Counted from the stretch's first letter, positions 20,966 through 31,570 are shown. The stretch: DNA of 64,000 bases from Chryseolinea sp. H1M3-3 (GCF_029360725.1 NZ_JARKMY010000001.1:1550001-1614000); one strand, 5' to 3'. Translations and numbers: made by a program. Notes: generated from the letters alone by a model not told the origin.

Positions 20966-21529
20966 TCATGCGGCTCCACCCTTCACATAACGTAGGGCAA
21001 CACATCCCGATGTAAAAACCTTCGTCTCGACGAGTTGCAGCTTTTCTTGCAATGCAGCGTGGTCAAATAATCGTCTTCCTGCTCCTACAACGAGGGGTTG
21101 AAAGACAAAATAATACTCATCTACAAGACCAAGTCCGATAAGCTGCGAGGGGATATCCACACCGCCTGTTAAGATGTTTTTACCTTCCTGCTTTTTTAGT
21201 TTCAGAATTTCATCTTTGAGGTTCGTACGAACAATAGTTGTTTTTTTATCGTCGACGTTTTCTAAGGACCTGGAGAACACAACAATCTTTTTGACAGCAT
21301 TAAATGCCTGAGCAAAATTGTTCATCGACTTGGTGGGACCAGCATTAGTTTTGGCAATGTCAGGCCAAAACGGAACCATCAGGTCGTAAGTTTTTCGCCC
21401 ATAAACAAAGGTATCGCCATCACGTAAGAGCTGCGCATAAAAGTCATGCAGTTCTTCATCAGCAATACCTTTAGTATGATCGCAGCACCCATCCAGCGTA
21501 AGATTGATTGCAAAGATTAGCTTTCTCAT
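20966..21529 (-). CDS. Dihydrofolate reductase-like (RibD C-terminal domain) protein
   Basis: A 187-aa protein: MRKLIFAINLTLDGCCDH at the start, FVYGRKTYDLMVPFWP, KIVVFSRSL and LTGGVDIPSQLIGLGLVDEYYFVFQPLVVGAGRRLF are the RibD-C fold's NADPH-binding and dimer motifs. Proteins of this group are thought to reduce small molecules, but most are uncharacterised. It is a monocistronic gene. Confidence 0.9.
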   Translation of the reverse strand: MRKLIFAINLTLDGCCDHTKGIADEELHDFYAQLLRDGDTFVYGRKTYDLMVPFWPDIAKTNAGPTKSMNNFAQAFNAVKKIVVFSRSLENVDDKKTTIVRTNLKDEILKLKKQEGKNILTGGVDIPSQLIGLGLVDEYYFVFQPLVVGAGRRLFDHAALQEKLQLVETKVFTSGCVALRYVKGGAA

Positions 21530-21868
21530 CGTAGTTTTTTGTTTGAAGTCTTCATTTATTCAGTTTCTCATGAAGCATATATTTCCCTCACAAAAAATCT
21601 CTCGTCACAAATATCATCAACCCTTTTGTATCAAAGCGGGTGTAAAAGCGGCATCGTGGGGGTGTTTTATCCGAAATGGCTACCAAAAGGATTACTTTTA
21701 GTTATCGTCTTACCAGGGTCCATCAGCATGCTAGCGACCTGATCCAGGGACGGCAAGTGCATCAAATGAAAATAGTGCTCGTGATTGACTCACCCAATTC
21801 ATGCGAGAAAAGGGGCGCAATACATTACAACCTATAGCCTGGTGCTTTGAAATATCTGTGAAGTGGCC
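21530..21868. other. Intergenic region without recognised gene
   Basis: This 339-bp stretch separates two minus-strand genes. I see no RNA fold, repeat or supported ORF. Confidence 0.45.
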
Positions 21869-22771
21869 TCACGACTTGATCAGGTGTTTACCTTTACGCC
21901 CGAATTCTTCTCCAATAAGCTGTTCGTAAAATTTTTTCACAGCTTTCTTTTCGTAGGCTTCTTTGAGAGAAACAATCATGATAGTCCGTTTCATGTTTTT
22001 TCCTTCAATGGGGATACCCACTACATGGGGGTCGTTTACGCTAGTCTCACTCAAGATAGTATGCCAATGACCTGTCTTTACAATTTCAAATAGCGTAGGA
22101 ATATCATTTATTTCCATGCAGATATTCGGCCTAAGGTTTTTTTGACGAAAGGATTCCACAAAAAATTGAATCGTACTATAACCACTGAAAGGTAAAGCCA
22201 ATGGAAGGTCGGCAACTTCGGTAAGTGAAATACTGCGTTTGTTAGCCAGGGATGATTTTTTAGCAGTCACCAATACCATATTGGAGTTTAAAAGTGCTTG
22301 ATATTTTAAATTCGGTTGTTTAACATTTTCGTAAAAGGTCAAAATAAAATCAAAATGATGTGTATTAAGTTTTTCGAGAAGATCTTTGGTAGTGCCAAAG
22401 ACTACTTGAATTTTGATATTGGGGTATTGCTTTGCAAACTGTATCAATGCCTTTGCAAAAAGGATTCGCATGGAGTAGATCACACCGATGGTTATTTTCC
22501 CGGTATTGATATTATTCAAATCCTTTAAAAGCAATAGTCCTTCGTTCGCTCTATTGATGCTTTGCAAAGCATACTCACTAAACATTTCACCCGCCTCTGT
22601 AAGCATTATTCGTTTGCCAATCCGGTCGAACAATAACACATTCAATTCGTCTTCCAACTGCTTGATTTGTTGAGACAATGTGCTTTGGCTGATATTCAAA
22701 ACCTTTGCGGCTTCAGTAAAGTTTAAAAGTTCCTTTGCTTTCAGGAAGTATTTCAGTTGTCTTAGTTCCAT
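21869..22771 (-). CDS. LysR-family transcriptional regulator
   Basis: A 300-aa protein. The N-terminal winged helix is classic (MELRQLKYFLKAKELLNFTEAAKVLNISQSTLSQQIKQLEDELNVLLFDRIGKRIMLTEAG), followed by a periplasmic-binding-like effector domain. It is divergent from the EthD-like gene with 132 bp between starts, so that gene is the likely target. Confidence 0.95.
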   Translation of the reverse strand: MELRQLKYFLKAKELLNFTEAAKVLNISQSTLSQQIKQLEDELNVLLFDRIGKRIMLTEAGEMFSEYALQSINRANEGLLLLKDLNNINTGKITIGVIYSMRILFAKALIQFAKQYPNIKIQVVFGTTKDLLEKLNTHHFDFILTFYENVKQPNLKYQALLNSNMVLVTAKKSSLANKRSISLTEVADLPLALPFSGYSTIQFFVESFRQKNLRPNICMEINDIPTLFEIVKTGHWHTILSETSVNDPHVVGIPIEGKNMKRTIMIVSLKEAYEKKAVKKFYEQLIGEEFGRKGKHLIKS

Positions 22772-22903
22772 GTTTCTAAATCGGTTTTATCGATTGTTTC
22801 AATCGAAAAATAGAGTTTTGCGAATATAAGCTTTTTGCTGACCTTGGGGCCTCAGGTTTCGAATAGAATATGTCACTACTTCAATAACTAAAAAAATTAA
22901 ATT

Positions 22904-23332
22904 ATGAATGCTAAGCTCATTATCTCGTTTTTACTTTTGATCACTTGTTTTGCCGCTTTCAGTCAGGAAAAGCAATCGCGAAAAGAAAAAAAGCACAGTT
23001 CTACCGTTGTGGAGAAAGGATTAATTAAAGTGTCTGTGATGTACCCATTTGCAGAAGGCAAGACCTTCGATATGGCGTATTATGAAACCAAACACATGCC
23101 GATGGTAGCAGGGTTTTTAGGATCAAATCTGGTAAAGTACACCATTGAAAAAGGTGTTGCCAGTGGAATCCCTAACACGCCATTGCCATTTATGGCTATT
23201 GGGACTTTTTATGTAAAAAGCCTGAGCGATTATCAGGCAGCCATCGGACCCAATAGAGACGCCATCAGAGCAGATTTTCCTAATTACACGAATATTAGTC
23301 CTGTCATATTGGTGAGTGAAGTTGTCCGGTAA
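22904..23332 (+). CDS. Secreted EthD-domain protein
   Basis: A 142-aa protein with a signal peptide (MNAKLIISFLLLITCFAAFS) and an EthD ferredoxin-like fold: IKVSVMYPFAEGKTFDMAYYETKHMPMVAGFLG and FPNYTNISPVILVSEVV. The EthD group includes small alpha-beta barrel enzymes and uncharacterised proteins. The LysR gene is divergent. Confidence 0.85.
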   Translation: MNAKLIISFLLLITCFAAFSQEKQSRKEKKHSSTVVEKGLIKVSVMYPFAEGKTFDMAYYETKHMPMVAGFLGSNLVKYTIEKGVASGIPNTPLPFMAIGTFYVKSLSDYQAAIGPNRDAIRADFPNYTNISPVILVSEVVR

Positions 23333-23527
23333 TATTAGAAATCATGGTTACTGCGGTTCATTATAAAAAATTGAGATTCATTATTGTTTTAATAAATTAA
23401 GTTGCGTCATGCCCAACCCGACGATTGACTGCTAGCGATTTGGTGGATTTCGTTTTACGCTAGCCCATAGAGAAGATTGCTATCTTTCGTTGTTTATGTT
23501 ACGAAATGCCTTTATCGGTGTTCAGGG

Positions 23528-24433
23528 ATGATAATGGAATCAAAGAAAATATATGGATTATTTAGGAATGCTTTTGTTCAGCTGAAAAGTAATGAGCCGC
23601 TTATTCTCGCGAGTGCTACCGCCTTTTTCACGTTGTTTTCACTCACACCAATCCTTGTTGTCCTTGTTAATATCTTAAGCATCCTTTTTAGAAACAGTAA
23701 AATTGCTGGAAAGCTCTTTCAGCCAATAGAAAAAGTATTTGGAGCCGAAACCTCCGAACAAATAAAATCTATTGTTGAAAATGTTAAATCGTTTGGAGGA
23801 GATTGGTATATCACCGTAGGTGGGTTCATCTTTCTGCTGTTCGTTGCGACTAATCTTCTCAACATCATTAAGAAGTCTATAAATCAATTATGGCGCATCC
23901 GTAAAAGTACGTCCAAAAAAATAAGATATAATTTGAGAGAGCGATCAATCGCCATTTTACTGATCCTGTCGATAGGTTTTTTATTTATCATATCACTCTT
24001 ATTGGATACATCTGTGGCTTTCCTTCAAGGGTACGTAACGGAACTAATTCCTAGCGTTGACGCCATTCTTATACGAACAGTCAATATTATTTTTTCCGTA
24101 CTTGTTGTCACCGCATGGTTCACGATACTCTATAAAATTCTGCCCGATGCCATTGTGCATTGGAAAGTTGCTCTTGTTGGCGGGCTACTTACGGCAGTGC
24201 TATTCACGATAGGAAAATGGATTCTGGGCCATCTTCTTGATTACAGCAACATGGTGTCCATCTTCGGCGCATTCGCCTCCGTATTTTTCATCCTTTTGTT
24301 CATCTTCTACTCGTCGCTAATCTTATATTATGGCGCTTCGTTTACATACGGCTATGCCAGCGAAACGGATAGACCTATAAAGCCACGGAAGCATAGCGAC
24401 AGCTATGAAGTGAAAATCGTATCATCGAAGTAG
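23528..24433 (+). CDS. YihY/BrkB-family inner-membrane protein
   Basis: About 301 aa from the ATG at 23528 (ATGATAATGG; 23534 also possible); an upstream ATG at 23477 would add residues not usual for the family. Six membrane helices and the family pattern ASATAFFTLFSLTPILVVLVNIL, VATNLLNIIKKSINQLWRI and YGASFTYGYA are seen. The family is often mis-named as ribonuclease BN; its role is unclear. Confidence 0.88.
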   Translation: MIMESKKIYGLFRNAFVQLKSNEPLILASATAFFTLFSLTPILVVLVNILSILFRNSKIAGKLFQPIEKVFGAETSEQIKSIVENVKSFGGDWYITVGGFIFLLFVATNLLNIIKKSINQLWRIRKSTSKKIRYNLRERSIAILLILSIGFLFIISLLLDTSVAFLQGYVTELIPSVDAILIRTVNIIFSVLVVTAWFTILYKILPDAIVHWKVALVGGLLTAVLFTIGKWILGHLLDYSNMVSIFGAFASVFFILLFIFYSSLILYYGASFTYGYASETDRPIKPRKHSDSYEVKIVSSK

Positions 24434-24740
24434 CGAGACGCTGGCTTGACAACGAGGTTACATGCGCTAAGCCCGTCAGAACTCGAGTTAATATGTTCTG
24501 CTTGGTTTGAAGCGTTCATCCAGCTTCTTTGCTATTCAAGTGTTAACACTAGGCCAAGAGTTGTACCTTAACTTACTGCCCGTGAAAAAACCGGTATCAT
24601 AAACTGAAGGTCGAGTTAGATGTTCTGGCGACCGTAGGCTCAGATTCGTGCACTATCAGTTTGAAAGTCTACCGCACTGATTTACTAACCCTTCGTTGAA
24701 CATTTCCGCAGATTGTTTGCAAAGGGATGATCCAAATTTG
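24434..24740. other. Intergenic region
   Basis: Between convergent genes, 307 bp. No convincing ORF or clear strong terminator was found. Confidence 0.4.
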
Positions 24741-27428
24741 TTACTCGTATTTCAACGTTTCCGCCGGTTTTGTCAACGCTGCTTTCAGTACTTGAAAGAA
24801 GATGGTTACTGCGGCAATGAGTACCACGATAATTACGGGTAACGCAAAAAGCAGCCATCCCAGATTTATTCTGTAAGCATAACCCTGCAGCCATTCATTC
24901 ATAAAATAGTATGCGATGGGAAGAGAAAACAATGCCGCAATTAAAACCAGTTTGATAAAACCAAAACTAAGGATCGAAACAATGTTTGAAACAGAGGCAC
25001 CTAATACCTTGCGGATACCAATTTCTTTCGTTCGTTGTAATGCTGTGTAAGATGATAAACCGATCATACCCAGTGATGCTACAATCATGGCGAGAACAGT
25101 AAAAATCGTAATCACTTTTCCAAATCTATTGTCGTCTTGATATTGTCTTTTGTATTGGCTCTCAAGAAAGAAATATTCAAACGAATTGCCTGGGAAAAAT
25201 TTCTTGTAGATTCCTTCAATGCCTGCAAGTGTCTGGTCGATATTTGCTCCTTGTACCTTGATGGAAATCGGCGAACCTGGGCTATACGCCGGACGGAATA
25301 GCATCGGCTCCATAGGCTTTTGAAGTCCTTCCTGGTGATAATCGTTCACCACACCGATTATTTTCCACTTGCGCGTTCCGTCATTTCCCCACAGCACATC
25401 GCGTCCCAACGCGTCATCAGGATTGGCAAAGCCAAAAAGGTGCATGGCGTTTTTGTTGATGATGATTGTGTTGAGCTTTTCAAAATTCGCATGGTGGTCG
25501 CTGGGCAAGAAGGGTCTGCCAGCAATAACACGAACGCCCATCGTTTTGAAATAATCGTAGTCTACACCCACGTGGCTAACCGTATAATGTGTTTCCGCAG
25601 GTTGGCCATCAATTCTGATGTTAAAGGCACGGCCAAGCCGATCGCCCGGAATACGCCATGAGGTGGTGGCATTAGTAACGCTGGAGAACTGTTTTAACGC
25701 TTCTTTAAAATCCTCCACGCGTGTGATAAACGTTGAATCATACGCAAGCAATTCAGGCGATCGTACAACAACAATGTTGTTTAAGCCGAAGCCCAACTCG
25801 GCTTTGTTCATGAATTCAATTTGCCGCGTTACGATTAGTGTTCCGGTAATCAAAGCCGCAGATGCGGTAAACTGAAAAATCACAAGCGACTTCCGGAAGA
25901 AGTTGCCAGTTGCGCTTCGCGCGAATTTTCCTTTGAGCACCATGACCGGTTGATACCGGGAAAGGATGAATGCGGGATACATGCCTGCGATCAAGGCGCC
26001 GCCAACAAGCCCTGCAATAATTATTGCGACTTGTTGGGTCGTGAGGTTTTCCACCAGGAGATTCCATGTTAGTCCGGTACCCACGAGTTGGTTGAACGAA
26101 GGCTGCAAGGATGTAACAAGTATGATGGCAATCAGAGCCGCCGCTCCGGTGATCAGCAGCGATTCAAGGATGAACTGGGAAACTAGCTGCGATTTAAAGG
26201 CGCCCATCACTTTACGAAGTCCTACTTCTTTCGCGCGTTCCATCGCGCGCGACGTTGTCAGATTGACATAGTTGATCCATGCGATCACCAAAATAAAAAC
26301 TGCAACGATTACCATAGCCCAAACCGCTTTGCCACTGGCCGTAACAGCAAAATCGTATTCATAGTCAGAATACAAATGTGTTTTACGCATAGGCTGCAGG
26401 TAAAATTTTTCAATACTGCCCGTAACCTTGTCGCCTTTAAAATAACGTTCACTGAAGTCCTCGAATTTTTTTTCCAGGGATTTCGGATCAGTACCAGGTT
26501 TTAAGACGAGATAATGATACATGTCTGACCAGGTCCAGCTGATATCCGCGTCTTTATCAGTGGTGGTCACTGTCGAGTAGGAAATAAGCGCAGCAAATTG
26601 AAAATGGCTGTTAGCCGGTGGGTTGGATACGATCCCTTTAACTTCGTAGGGTTGTGGATCAAGTCCCCAATAAAATGTTTTGCCGATTAACGTCGAGAGG
26701 TTATTGCTATCGGGACTAAAATATTTTCGGGCGGTGCTTTCCGTCAGGACAGCCGTGTAAGGATCTTTTAGTAATGTTTTTCTGTCGCCGGCAAGTAGTT
26801 TGAAATCAAATACGGTAAAAAAATTCTGATCGGTAAAGTAGCTGTCATCACCTCTGAAGTTTTTGTCGTCAATCCTGACGTTGAGTGTTCCTCCTGGCAT
26901 GATGCGTACATAATCTTCAATCTCCGGATAATCTCTTGCCATTACCGGTCCGATGGTGGGATAAGTAATCGTTCCATGTTGAATGAGTTTCCCGTTTTGA
27001 AAACGATCATTGGTAACGCGATAAGTACGATCAAGTTTGGAATGAAAAGTGTCGAAGCTCAGTTCGAAAATCACAAACTGAAGGATGAGAAGACAAGCCG
27101 CCAGCCCGATGGCGAGACCGAAAACATTGATTGCTGCAAAACCCTTGTTCTTGGTAATGGTTCTCCAACTGGTGATGAAATAACTTTTTAACATACCGTA
27201 GTGATTAAGGTTGACGTCAGATTTTATTGGCCCGATAATGCCAGGGCGAAAGAGCAGCATCACGTCAATGGCAAAACGGATATCCGCCTTTCGTTTGCCA
27301 GCGCGTACACGTTGCAGGTGATATAATTCCACGAGGTCTCCTTCAATGTGCCTGCGCAGTTCCGGATGACAGAACCACCGGAAAAAACGCAGAAACAATT
27401 GGGGAGGATGATTGCTATGGGTTGCCAC
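24741..27428 (-). CDS. FtsX/MacB-type ABC transporter permease
   Basis: 895 aa from a GTG start at 27428 (MATHSNHPPQLFLRFFRWFCHPEL), placed 25 bp after the PadR stop; the longer ATG frame runs into padR. It has the N-terminal permease-prefix domain (HIEGDLVELY), two MacB-type periplasmic domains and two sets of FtsX helices (NYVNLTTSRAMERAKEVGLRKVMGA, ALQRTKEIGIRKVLGASVSNIVSILS). These permeases pair with an ATPase encoded elsewhere and drive efflux or lipoprotein-related work. The PadR gene upstream is the likely regulator. Confidence 0.9.
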   Translation of the reverse strand: MATHSNHPPQLFLRFFRWFCHPELRRHIEGDLVELYHLQRVRAGKRKADIRFAIDVMLLFRPGIIGPIKSDVNLNHYGMLKSYFITSWRTITKNKGFAAINVFGLAIGLAACLLILQFVIFELSFDTFHSKLDRTYRVTNDRFQNGKLIQHGTITYPTIGPVMARDYPEIEDYVRIMPGGTLNVRIDDKNFRGDDSYFTDQNFFTVFDFKLLAGDRKTLLKDPYTAVLTESTARKYFSPDSNNLSTLIGKTFYWGLDPQPYEVKGIVSNPPANSHFQFAALISYSTVTTTDKDADISWTWSDMYHYLVLKPGTDPKSLEKKFEDFSERYFKGDKVTGSIEKFYLQPMRKTHLYSDYEYDFAVTASGKAVWAMVIVAVFILVIAWINYVNLTTSRAMERAKEVGLRKVMGAFKSQLVSQFILESLLITGAAALIAIILVTSLQPSFNQLVGTGLTWNLLVENLTTQQVAIIIAGLVGGALIAGMYPAFILSRYQPVMVLKGKFARSATGNFFRKSLVIFQFTASAALITGTLIVTRQIEFMNKAELGFGLNNIVVVRSPELLAYDSTFITRVEDFKEALKQFSSVTNATTSWRIPGDRLGRAFNIRIDGQPAETHYTVSHVGVDYDYFKTMGVRVIAGRPFLPSDHHANFEKLNTIIINKNAMHLFGFANPDDALGRDVLWGNDGTRKWKIIGVVNDYHQEGLQKPMEPMLFRPAYSPGSPISIKVQGANIDQTLAGIEGIYKKFFPGNSFEYFFLESQYKRQYQDDNRFGKVITIFTVLAMIVASLGMIGLSSYTALQRTKEIGIRKVLGASVSNIVSILSFGFIKLVLIAALFSLPIAYYFMNEWLQGYAYRINLGWLLFALPVIIVVLIAAVTIFFQVLKAALTKPAETLKYE

Positions 27429-27453
27429 AATATAGGGTAAGGTGTTATGCCTG

Positions 27454-27798
27454 TTATCTTCCGACAATTTTTGGGTGCAAGGCTGCTTTAGGGATTGCCT
27501 TCCACAGTGCTTCGCGTTGTGCCCTGCTGTGCTCGATGGCACGTTTGCCGAGCGCTGTAATCTGAAAATATTTCTTGGGTCTGCCAGCCCGTTCTTCTGT
27601 CCCTTCTCCTTCGCGTGATTTAAGATAACCTTTATCTTCGAGTCGCTTCAGGGCTATTTGCAAAGCGCCCACACTGACGGTGCGATTGAGACGCTGTTCA
27701 ATTTCCATTTTGATGGATACGCCGTAGGCACTATCATACAAAACCCCCACGGTTAGCATGACGACTTCTTCGAACTCTCCTAAAGTAAAATTCTTCAT
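27454..27798 (-). CDS. PadR-family transcriptional regulator
   Basis: A 114-aa winged-helix protein: MKNFTLGEFEEVVMLTVGVL, AYGVSIKMEIEQRLNRTVSVGALQIALKRLEDKGYLKSRE and GRPKKYFQITALGKRAI. It is directly upstream of the FtsX-type permease in the typical order of Bacteroidota PadR-permease pairs and likely represses the operon. Confidence 0.93.
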   Translation of the reverse strand: MKNFTLGEFEEVVMLTVGVLYDSAYGVSIKMEIEQRLNRTVSVGALQIALKRLEDKGYLKSREGEGTEERAGRPKKYFQITALGKRAIEHSRAQREALWKAIPKAALHPKIVGR

Positions 27799-28104
27799 GG
27801 CAAGGAATAAATTCTCAAATGTAGTATTAATAATGATGCCAGGTATGAATATCGGGTTTACACTATAAAAACAAGTGACTGGCTGATGGGCCGATGATCG
27901 ATAGCGAACAACAACGTTCGACTTTGATGCAACGGGTAAGCCTTCAATACTACTTCCAGGTTTGTTGGTAAATCGTTTCCTAAAAAACTGGAGTAGCAGG
28001 GCAGCTTCTCAGGTAAATCCATTTAACAACGGCAAGGTCCAATATGAGGTTGAATTGTGGCTGTATCTTTTTCCGGACCTGGCGTTATGGAGTAAACAGA
28101 AAGT
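27799..28104. other. Divergent promoter region of padR and the NHL-repeat gene
   Basis: 306 bp with no supported ORF in this gap; both neighbouring genes start at its edges. No clear promoter box was assigned. Confidence 0.4.
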
Positions 28105-29241
28105 ATGACACGTTTGAAGTTTCTTATTGCGCTGTTTGCAGTAGCGCTACTGGCATCGCGTTGCACGGAGGAGGAAGGTCCTTCTTCACCCGAGGTTGAA
28201 TCAGGCGACATTATTACTATTGCAGGCATACCACAAGAGGTTGGTTTTTCGGGAGATGGCGGAAGTCCTGCCGGCGCGAAGCTGGGTTGGGTCGTAGGCC
28301 TTTCCATTGACGGAGCCGGAGACTTGTATCTCGCCGATGGAGCAGCCAATGTTATTCGGAAAATCTCGAATGGCCAGATCACCACCGTTGCAGGCAAGTT
28401 CCGTGGATTTAACCAGCCATACGCTGATCCCGCGCCCGAAGGTACAGATGCGTTGGATGCTGTGCTCGACGCGAGCTTCGATGTCGCTATTTCAAGTACA
28501 GGTGATATCTTTTTTAGTGAGACAAGTCGCGCGCTGCTGCGACAGGTCAAAAAATCAAACGGGCAATTGTATACGTTCGCCGGCAAGGCTGGAATCAGAA
28601 ACTATCCCGGCGATGGTCAGTTGGCCTTGGATGTCGGCATATATGCGCCACAGGGAATTGCTGTTGATCATGCGACCGGTGATATCTATTATTCGGACAC
28701 ACAGAACAACGCCGTCAGAAAGATTTCAAATGGAAAAGTCACCACCGTTGCCGGCCTTGGTCCGGATGAGCCAGGATATAGTGGAGACAACGGCCCGGCT
28801 ACTGACGCAAGACTTAACGTTCCCATAGGGCTCGCCGTTGATGAAGAAGGCAGCCTGTACATCAACGATTCAGGCAACAACAGGATTCGAAAGGTGACCA
28901 ATGGTATCATTACAACAATCGCGGGCACAGGGCAACCAGGTTATAGCGGCGACGGTGGACCTGCTACCGAAGCAACATTTTTCGGCGGGCATGGCATCGC
29001 GGTCGACAAGGAAGGGAACGTATATCTTGCCGACAATAACAACGCTGCTATCCGAAAAATCACTGTAGCGACAGGCATCATCACCACAATTGCAGGCACC
29101 GGTGTTCACGGTTTTGCCGGCGACAACGGACCGGCTACATCAGCGCTTCTGTCCAATCCCTGGGCCGTTGCCGTAGATAACGCCGGAAACGTCTACATCG
29201 CTGACACTGACAATGCGGTGATACGAATGGTGGTGAAGTAG
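28105..29241 (+). CDS. Secreted NHL-repeat beta-propeller protein
   Basis: A 378-aa protein with a hydrophobic signal ending near a cysteine (LLASRC; a poor lipobox). Six repeats of the form DAxGNLYxADxxNNxIRKIxxGxITTVAGxGxxGYSGDGGPATxA form an NHL propeller. Such proteins are cell-surface or periplasmic binding scaffolds with unknown ligand. It is a monocistronic gene. Confidence 0.88.
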   Translation: MTRLKFLIALFAVALLASRCTEEEGPSSPEVESGDIITIAGIPQEVGFSGDGGSPAGAKLGWVVGLSIDGAGDLYLADGAANVIRKISNGQITTVAGKFRGFNQPYADPAPEGTDALDAVLDASFDVAISSTGDIFFSETSRALLRQVKKSNGQLYTFAGKAGIRNYPGDGQLALDVGIYAPQGIAVDHATGDIYYSDTQNNAVRKISNGKVTTVAGLGPDEPGYSGDNGPATDARLNVPIGLAVDEEGSLYINDSGNNRIRKVTNGIITTIAGTGQPGYSGDGGPATEATFFGGHGIAVDKEGNVYLADNNNAAIRKITVATGIITTIAGTGVHGFAGDNGPATSALLSNPWAVAVDNAGNVYIADTDNAVIRMVVK

Positions 29242-29529
29242 GGATGGGTGCAATATTTTGCTGCGTGTTTGTGTCAATAAAAGTTGATTTACGCCAATGA
29301 CTTTTCCAGCTTCATCTTCCACTTCTCCCAATCAGGCATTGCCTTAAATATTTCATGAGGGCATTTTATCACTATTTTTGACCTTGTAAATACAATAAGG
29401 GCGTGCAATGCCCTTGACCAAGGAAACTCGATTACTGTTAAAAAGTAGCAATTGTGTTTTGTTGACCGAAGTAATTGCAGAATCATTTTCAATAACATTT
29501 CAATACCTTTGCCCCTATCACAATGAAGC

Positions 29530-30408
29530 ATGGCCTTCAAACACTACACAATCGGTCACTTTATCAATCAGCCAAAAAATTCTACGGAATTTGAAATTCT
29601 CCTGTTTAATGAAATGGAGGAACCAGATGTTGATGACTTCCATAAACATACCTTCTACGAAATCTTATGGACAGAAGCCGGCATCAGTAAACAGATCATT
29701 GACTATAAAGAATACACCGTTCGGCCTAATTCGTTATTTTTTATTTCACCGAACCAGGTACATCATTTCGAAGAGTGGAAGCCTTTAACCGGCGGCACAA
29801 TTTTATTTACCGAAGATTTTTTTCTCTCTAATCAAAACAACAAGGAAAAGCTTTTTGAATTGAGTTTTCTGGATAATTTTTATGCAAATCCCTGCATTCA
29901 CCTGAACAAGAAAAACTTCAAGGAAATTAAAGACACCATCGATCAGATTCTTCTGGAGCAGAAGCGAAAGGACAGGAGCAAAACAATTATTCAATCCCTC
30001 CTTCATATTTTAATGGTGCGCGTTCAACGCAGTGTCGATAGCCGGGAAGAAAGGACTATCCCCAAAAAAAGCATTGTGTTATTTAAAGAATTCAAGCGTC
30101 TGCTTGATATTCACTTTACAGAAAACAATACCGCCTCTTTCTTTGCTGATAAACTGCATATCACAACGCACCATCTGAATCTGATTACTAAAGAAGTCAC
30201 GGGAAGAACAGCCAGCGAGATTATTCGGGCAAGAAGCATCCTGGAAGCAAAGCGACTTTTAACTTTTACCGACCTTACCGTTTCTGAAATCGCCTTTGAA
30301 CTTAATTACACGGATAGCTCTTACCTGGCAAAAATTTTCAAAGCCGAAACCAGCCAGTCACCACTTGTATTCAAAAACAAAATGTCCGAAAAATACCGAA
30401 TAAGGTAG
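29530..30408 (+). CDS. AraC-family transcriptional regulator
   Basis: A 292-aa protein. N-terminal cupin-like sensor (HTFYEILWTEAGISKQIIDYKEY) and C-terminal AraC domain (LHITTHHLNLITKEVTGRTASEIIRARSILEAKRLL and TVSEIAFELNYTDSSYLAKIFKAETSQSPLVF). It lies 80 bp upstream of the YceI gene on the same strand, which it may control. Confidence 0.93.
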   Translation: MAFKHYTIGHFINQPKNSTEFEILLFNEMEEPDVDDFHKHTFYEILWTEAGISKQIIDYKEYTVRPNSLFFISPNQVHHFEEWKPLTGGTILFTEDFFLSNQNNKEKLFELSFLDNFYANPCIHLNKKNFKEIKDTIDQILLEQKRKDRSKTIIQSLLHILMVRVQRSVDSREERTIPKKSIVLFKEFKRLLDIHFTENNTASFFADKLHITTHHLNLITKEVTGRTASEIIRARSILEAKRLLTFTDLTVSEIAFELNYTDSSYLAKIFKAETSQSPLVFKNKMSEKYRIR

Positions 30409-30488
30409 GACTTGTTTGGATACGAAGCTTGCCTTTCATTGCACTTTTGCATTGTTAATGAAGTGATAAACATTTAGAATATTTAGCA

Positions 30489-31028
30489 ATGCAACAGACA
30501 GAAAAATGGGTATTTGATTTTAGCCATTCCAGGATTGGATTTAGTGTAAAGCATTTTGGCATCACGGAAACGGAAGGACTTTTCAAGAAGTTTCAGGGAA
30601 AGGTTTTTAGTGACAAAGAAGATTTTTCCGATGTTCAGGTAGAACTCGCCATTGAAACAAACAGCATCGACACCAACGACCTCCAGCGTGACACGCACCT
30701 CAAATCAATTGACTTCTTCAATACCGAAACGTTTCCGGTCATGACGTTTAAAAGTTCAACAGTAGAATTCGTCAGTCAAGGACGCTACAAAATGAGGGGT
30801 GACTTAACGATCAAAGACATTTCAAAATCTGCAATCTTTGATTTGGAGTTTGCAGGGATTGTGCCGAAAGATCCGTTTGGAAACACAAAGGCCGGTTTCT
30901 TGCTGACAGGAAAAATAAACCGAAAGGACTGGGGTATTAATTGGAATGCAGCACTTGATCATGGCGGTGTTGCTGTAAGCGAAACGGTGGCAATTTCATG
31001 CCCGGTTCAATTGCTAAAAGTAACCTGA
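30489..31028 (+). CDS. YceI-family lipid-binding protein
   Basis: A 179-aa lipocalin-like barrel: WVFDFSHSRIGFSVKHFGITETEGLFKKF, SIDTNDLQRDTHLKSIDFFNTETFPVMTFKS, RYKMRGDLTIKDISKSAIFDLEF. No signal peptide is visible, so it seems cytoplasmic. YceI proteins bind isoprenoids or lipids. It lies downstream of an AraC gene on the same strand. Confidence 0.93.
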   Translation: MQQTEKWVFDFSHSRIGFSVKHFGITETEGLFKKFQGKVFSDKEDFSDVQVELAIETNSIDTNDLQRDTHLKSIDFFNTETFPVMTFKSSTVEFVSQGRYKMRGDLTIKDISKSAIFDLEFAGIVPKDPFGNTKAGFLLTGKINRKDWGINWNAALDHGGVAVSETVAISCPVQLLKVT

Positions 31029-31570
31029 TAAAATATCTTGCTGAACATCGCCTTCTGGGTCAACATCCGGAGGGATCGAATCCACAAACACAACGTCACG
31101 GATCAGTCGTGCGTCAGTGTAGCTTCAGTCTGGCGTTAGATGTTCATCAGATGTTCTCCGTTGTTGTCCAGATGCGCATTAGTCTTACTAGGCATTTCTT
31201 CGTCGGCGCGTCGTTTCCGCATCAGACAAGCACCAGTCATGGATCGTAGGTGTTCGTTAAAAAAACGACTTCTATAGAACGATTACTGGTGCTACACTGG
31301 TGCAAGACTAATGCAATACTGATGTAAAGCCAATCGCTAGGATTTTTGTGGCCAATATTTTCGTGTAGCATGGGGGTTCTGAATGGATGAAATATCGGGC
31401 GGTCAAACCAAGGTACAATTTCGTCGCATTATTTGCGCGATGATGCTGTCCTTTTTTTAGTTAAATACATTAGGGTAGCCGTTGGATTAAAAATTTCCCT
31501 CGTCGTTGGTTGTCGATTGAATTGACCCGGCGTTATTTACTGTTAATTATCGCGCGCAAAAATTATTCAT
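31029..31570. other. 540-bp gap with a dispersed repeat
   Basis: No convincing ORF. It contains the repeat copy at 31102-31142 and a GCATTAGTCTT / AAGACTAATGC inverted pair (around 31168 and 31302). Confidence 0.4.
31102..31142. repeat. 41-bp dispersed repeat, copy 1
   Basis: This stretch matches 38182-38222 with few changes (common core GCGTCAGTG-AGCTTCAGTCTGGC). Both copies lie just past genes near AraC regulators. Confidence 0.7.

Noticed and set aside
28023-28586. 187-codon minus-strand ORF over the NHL gene
   Set aside because: It overlaps the clear NHL-repeat frame and has low-complexity content typical of an antisense shadow.
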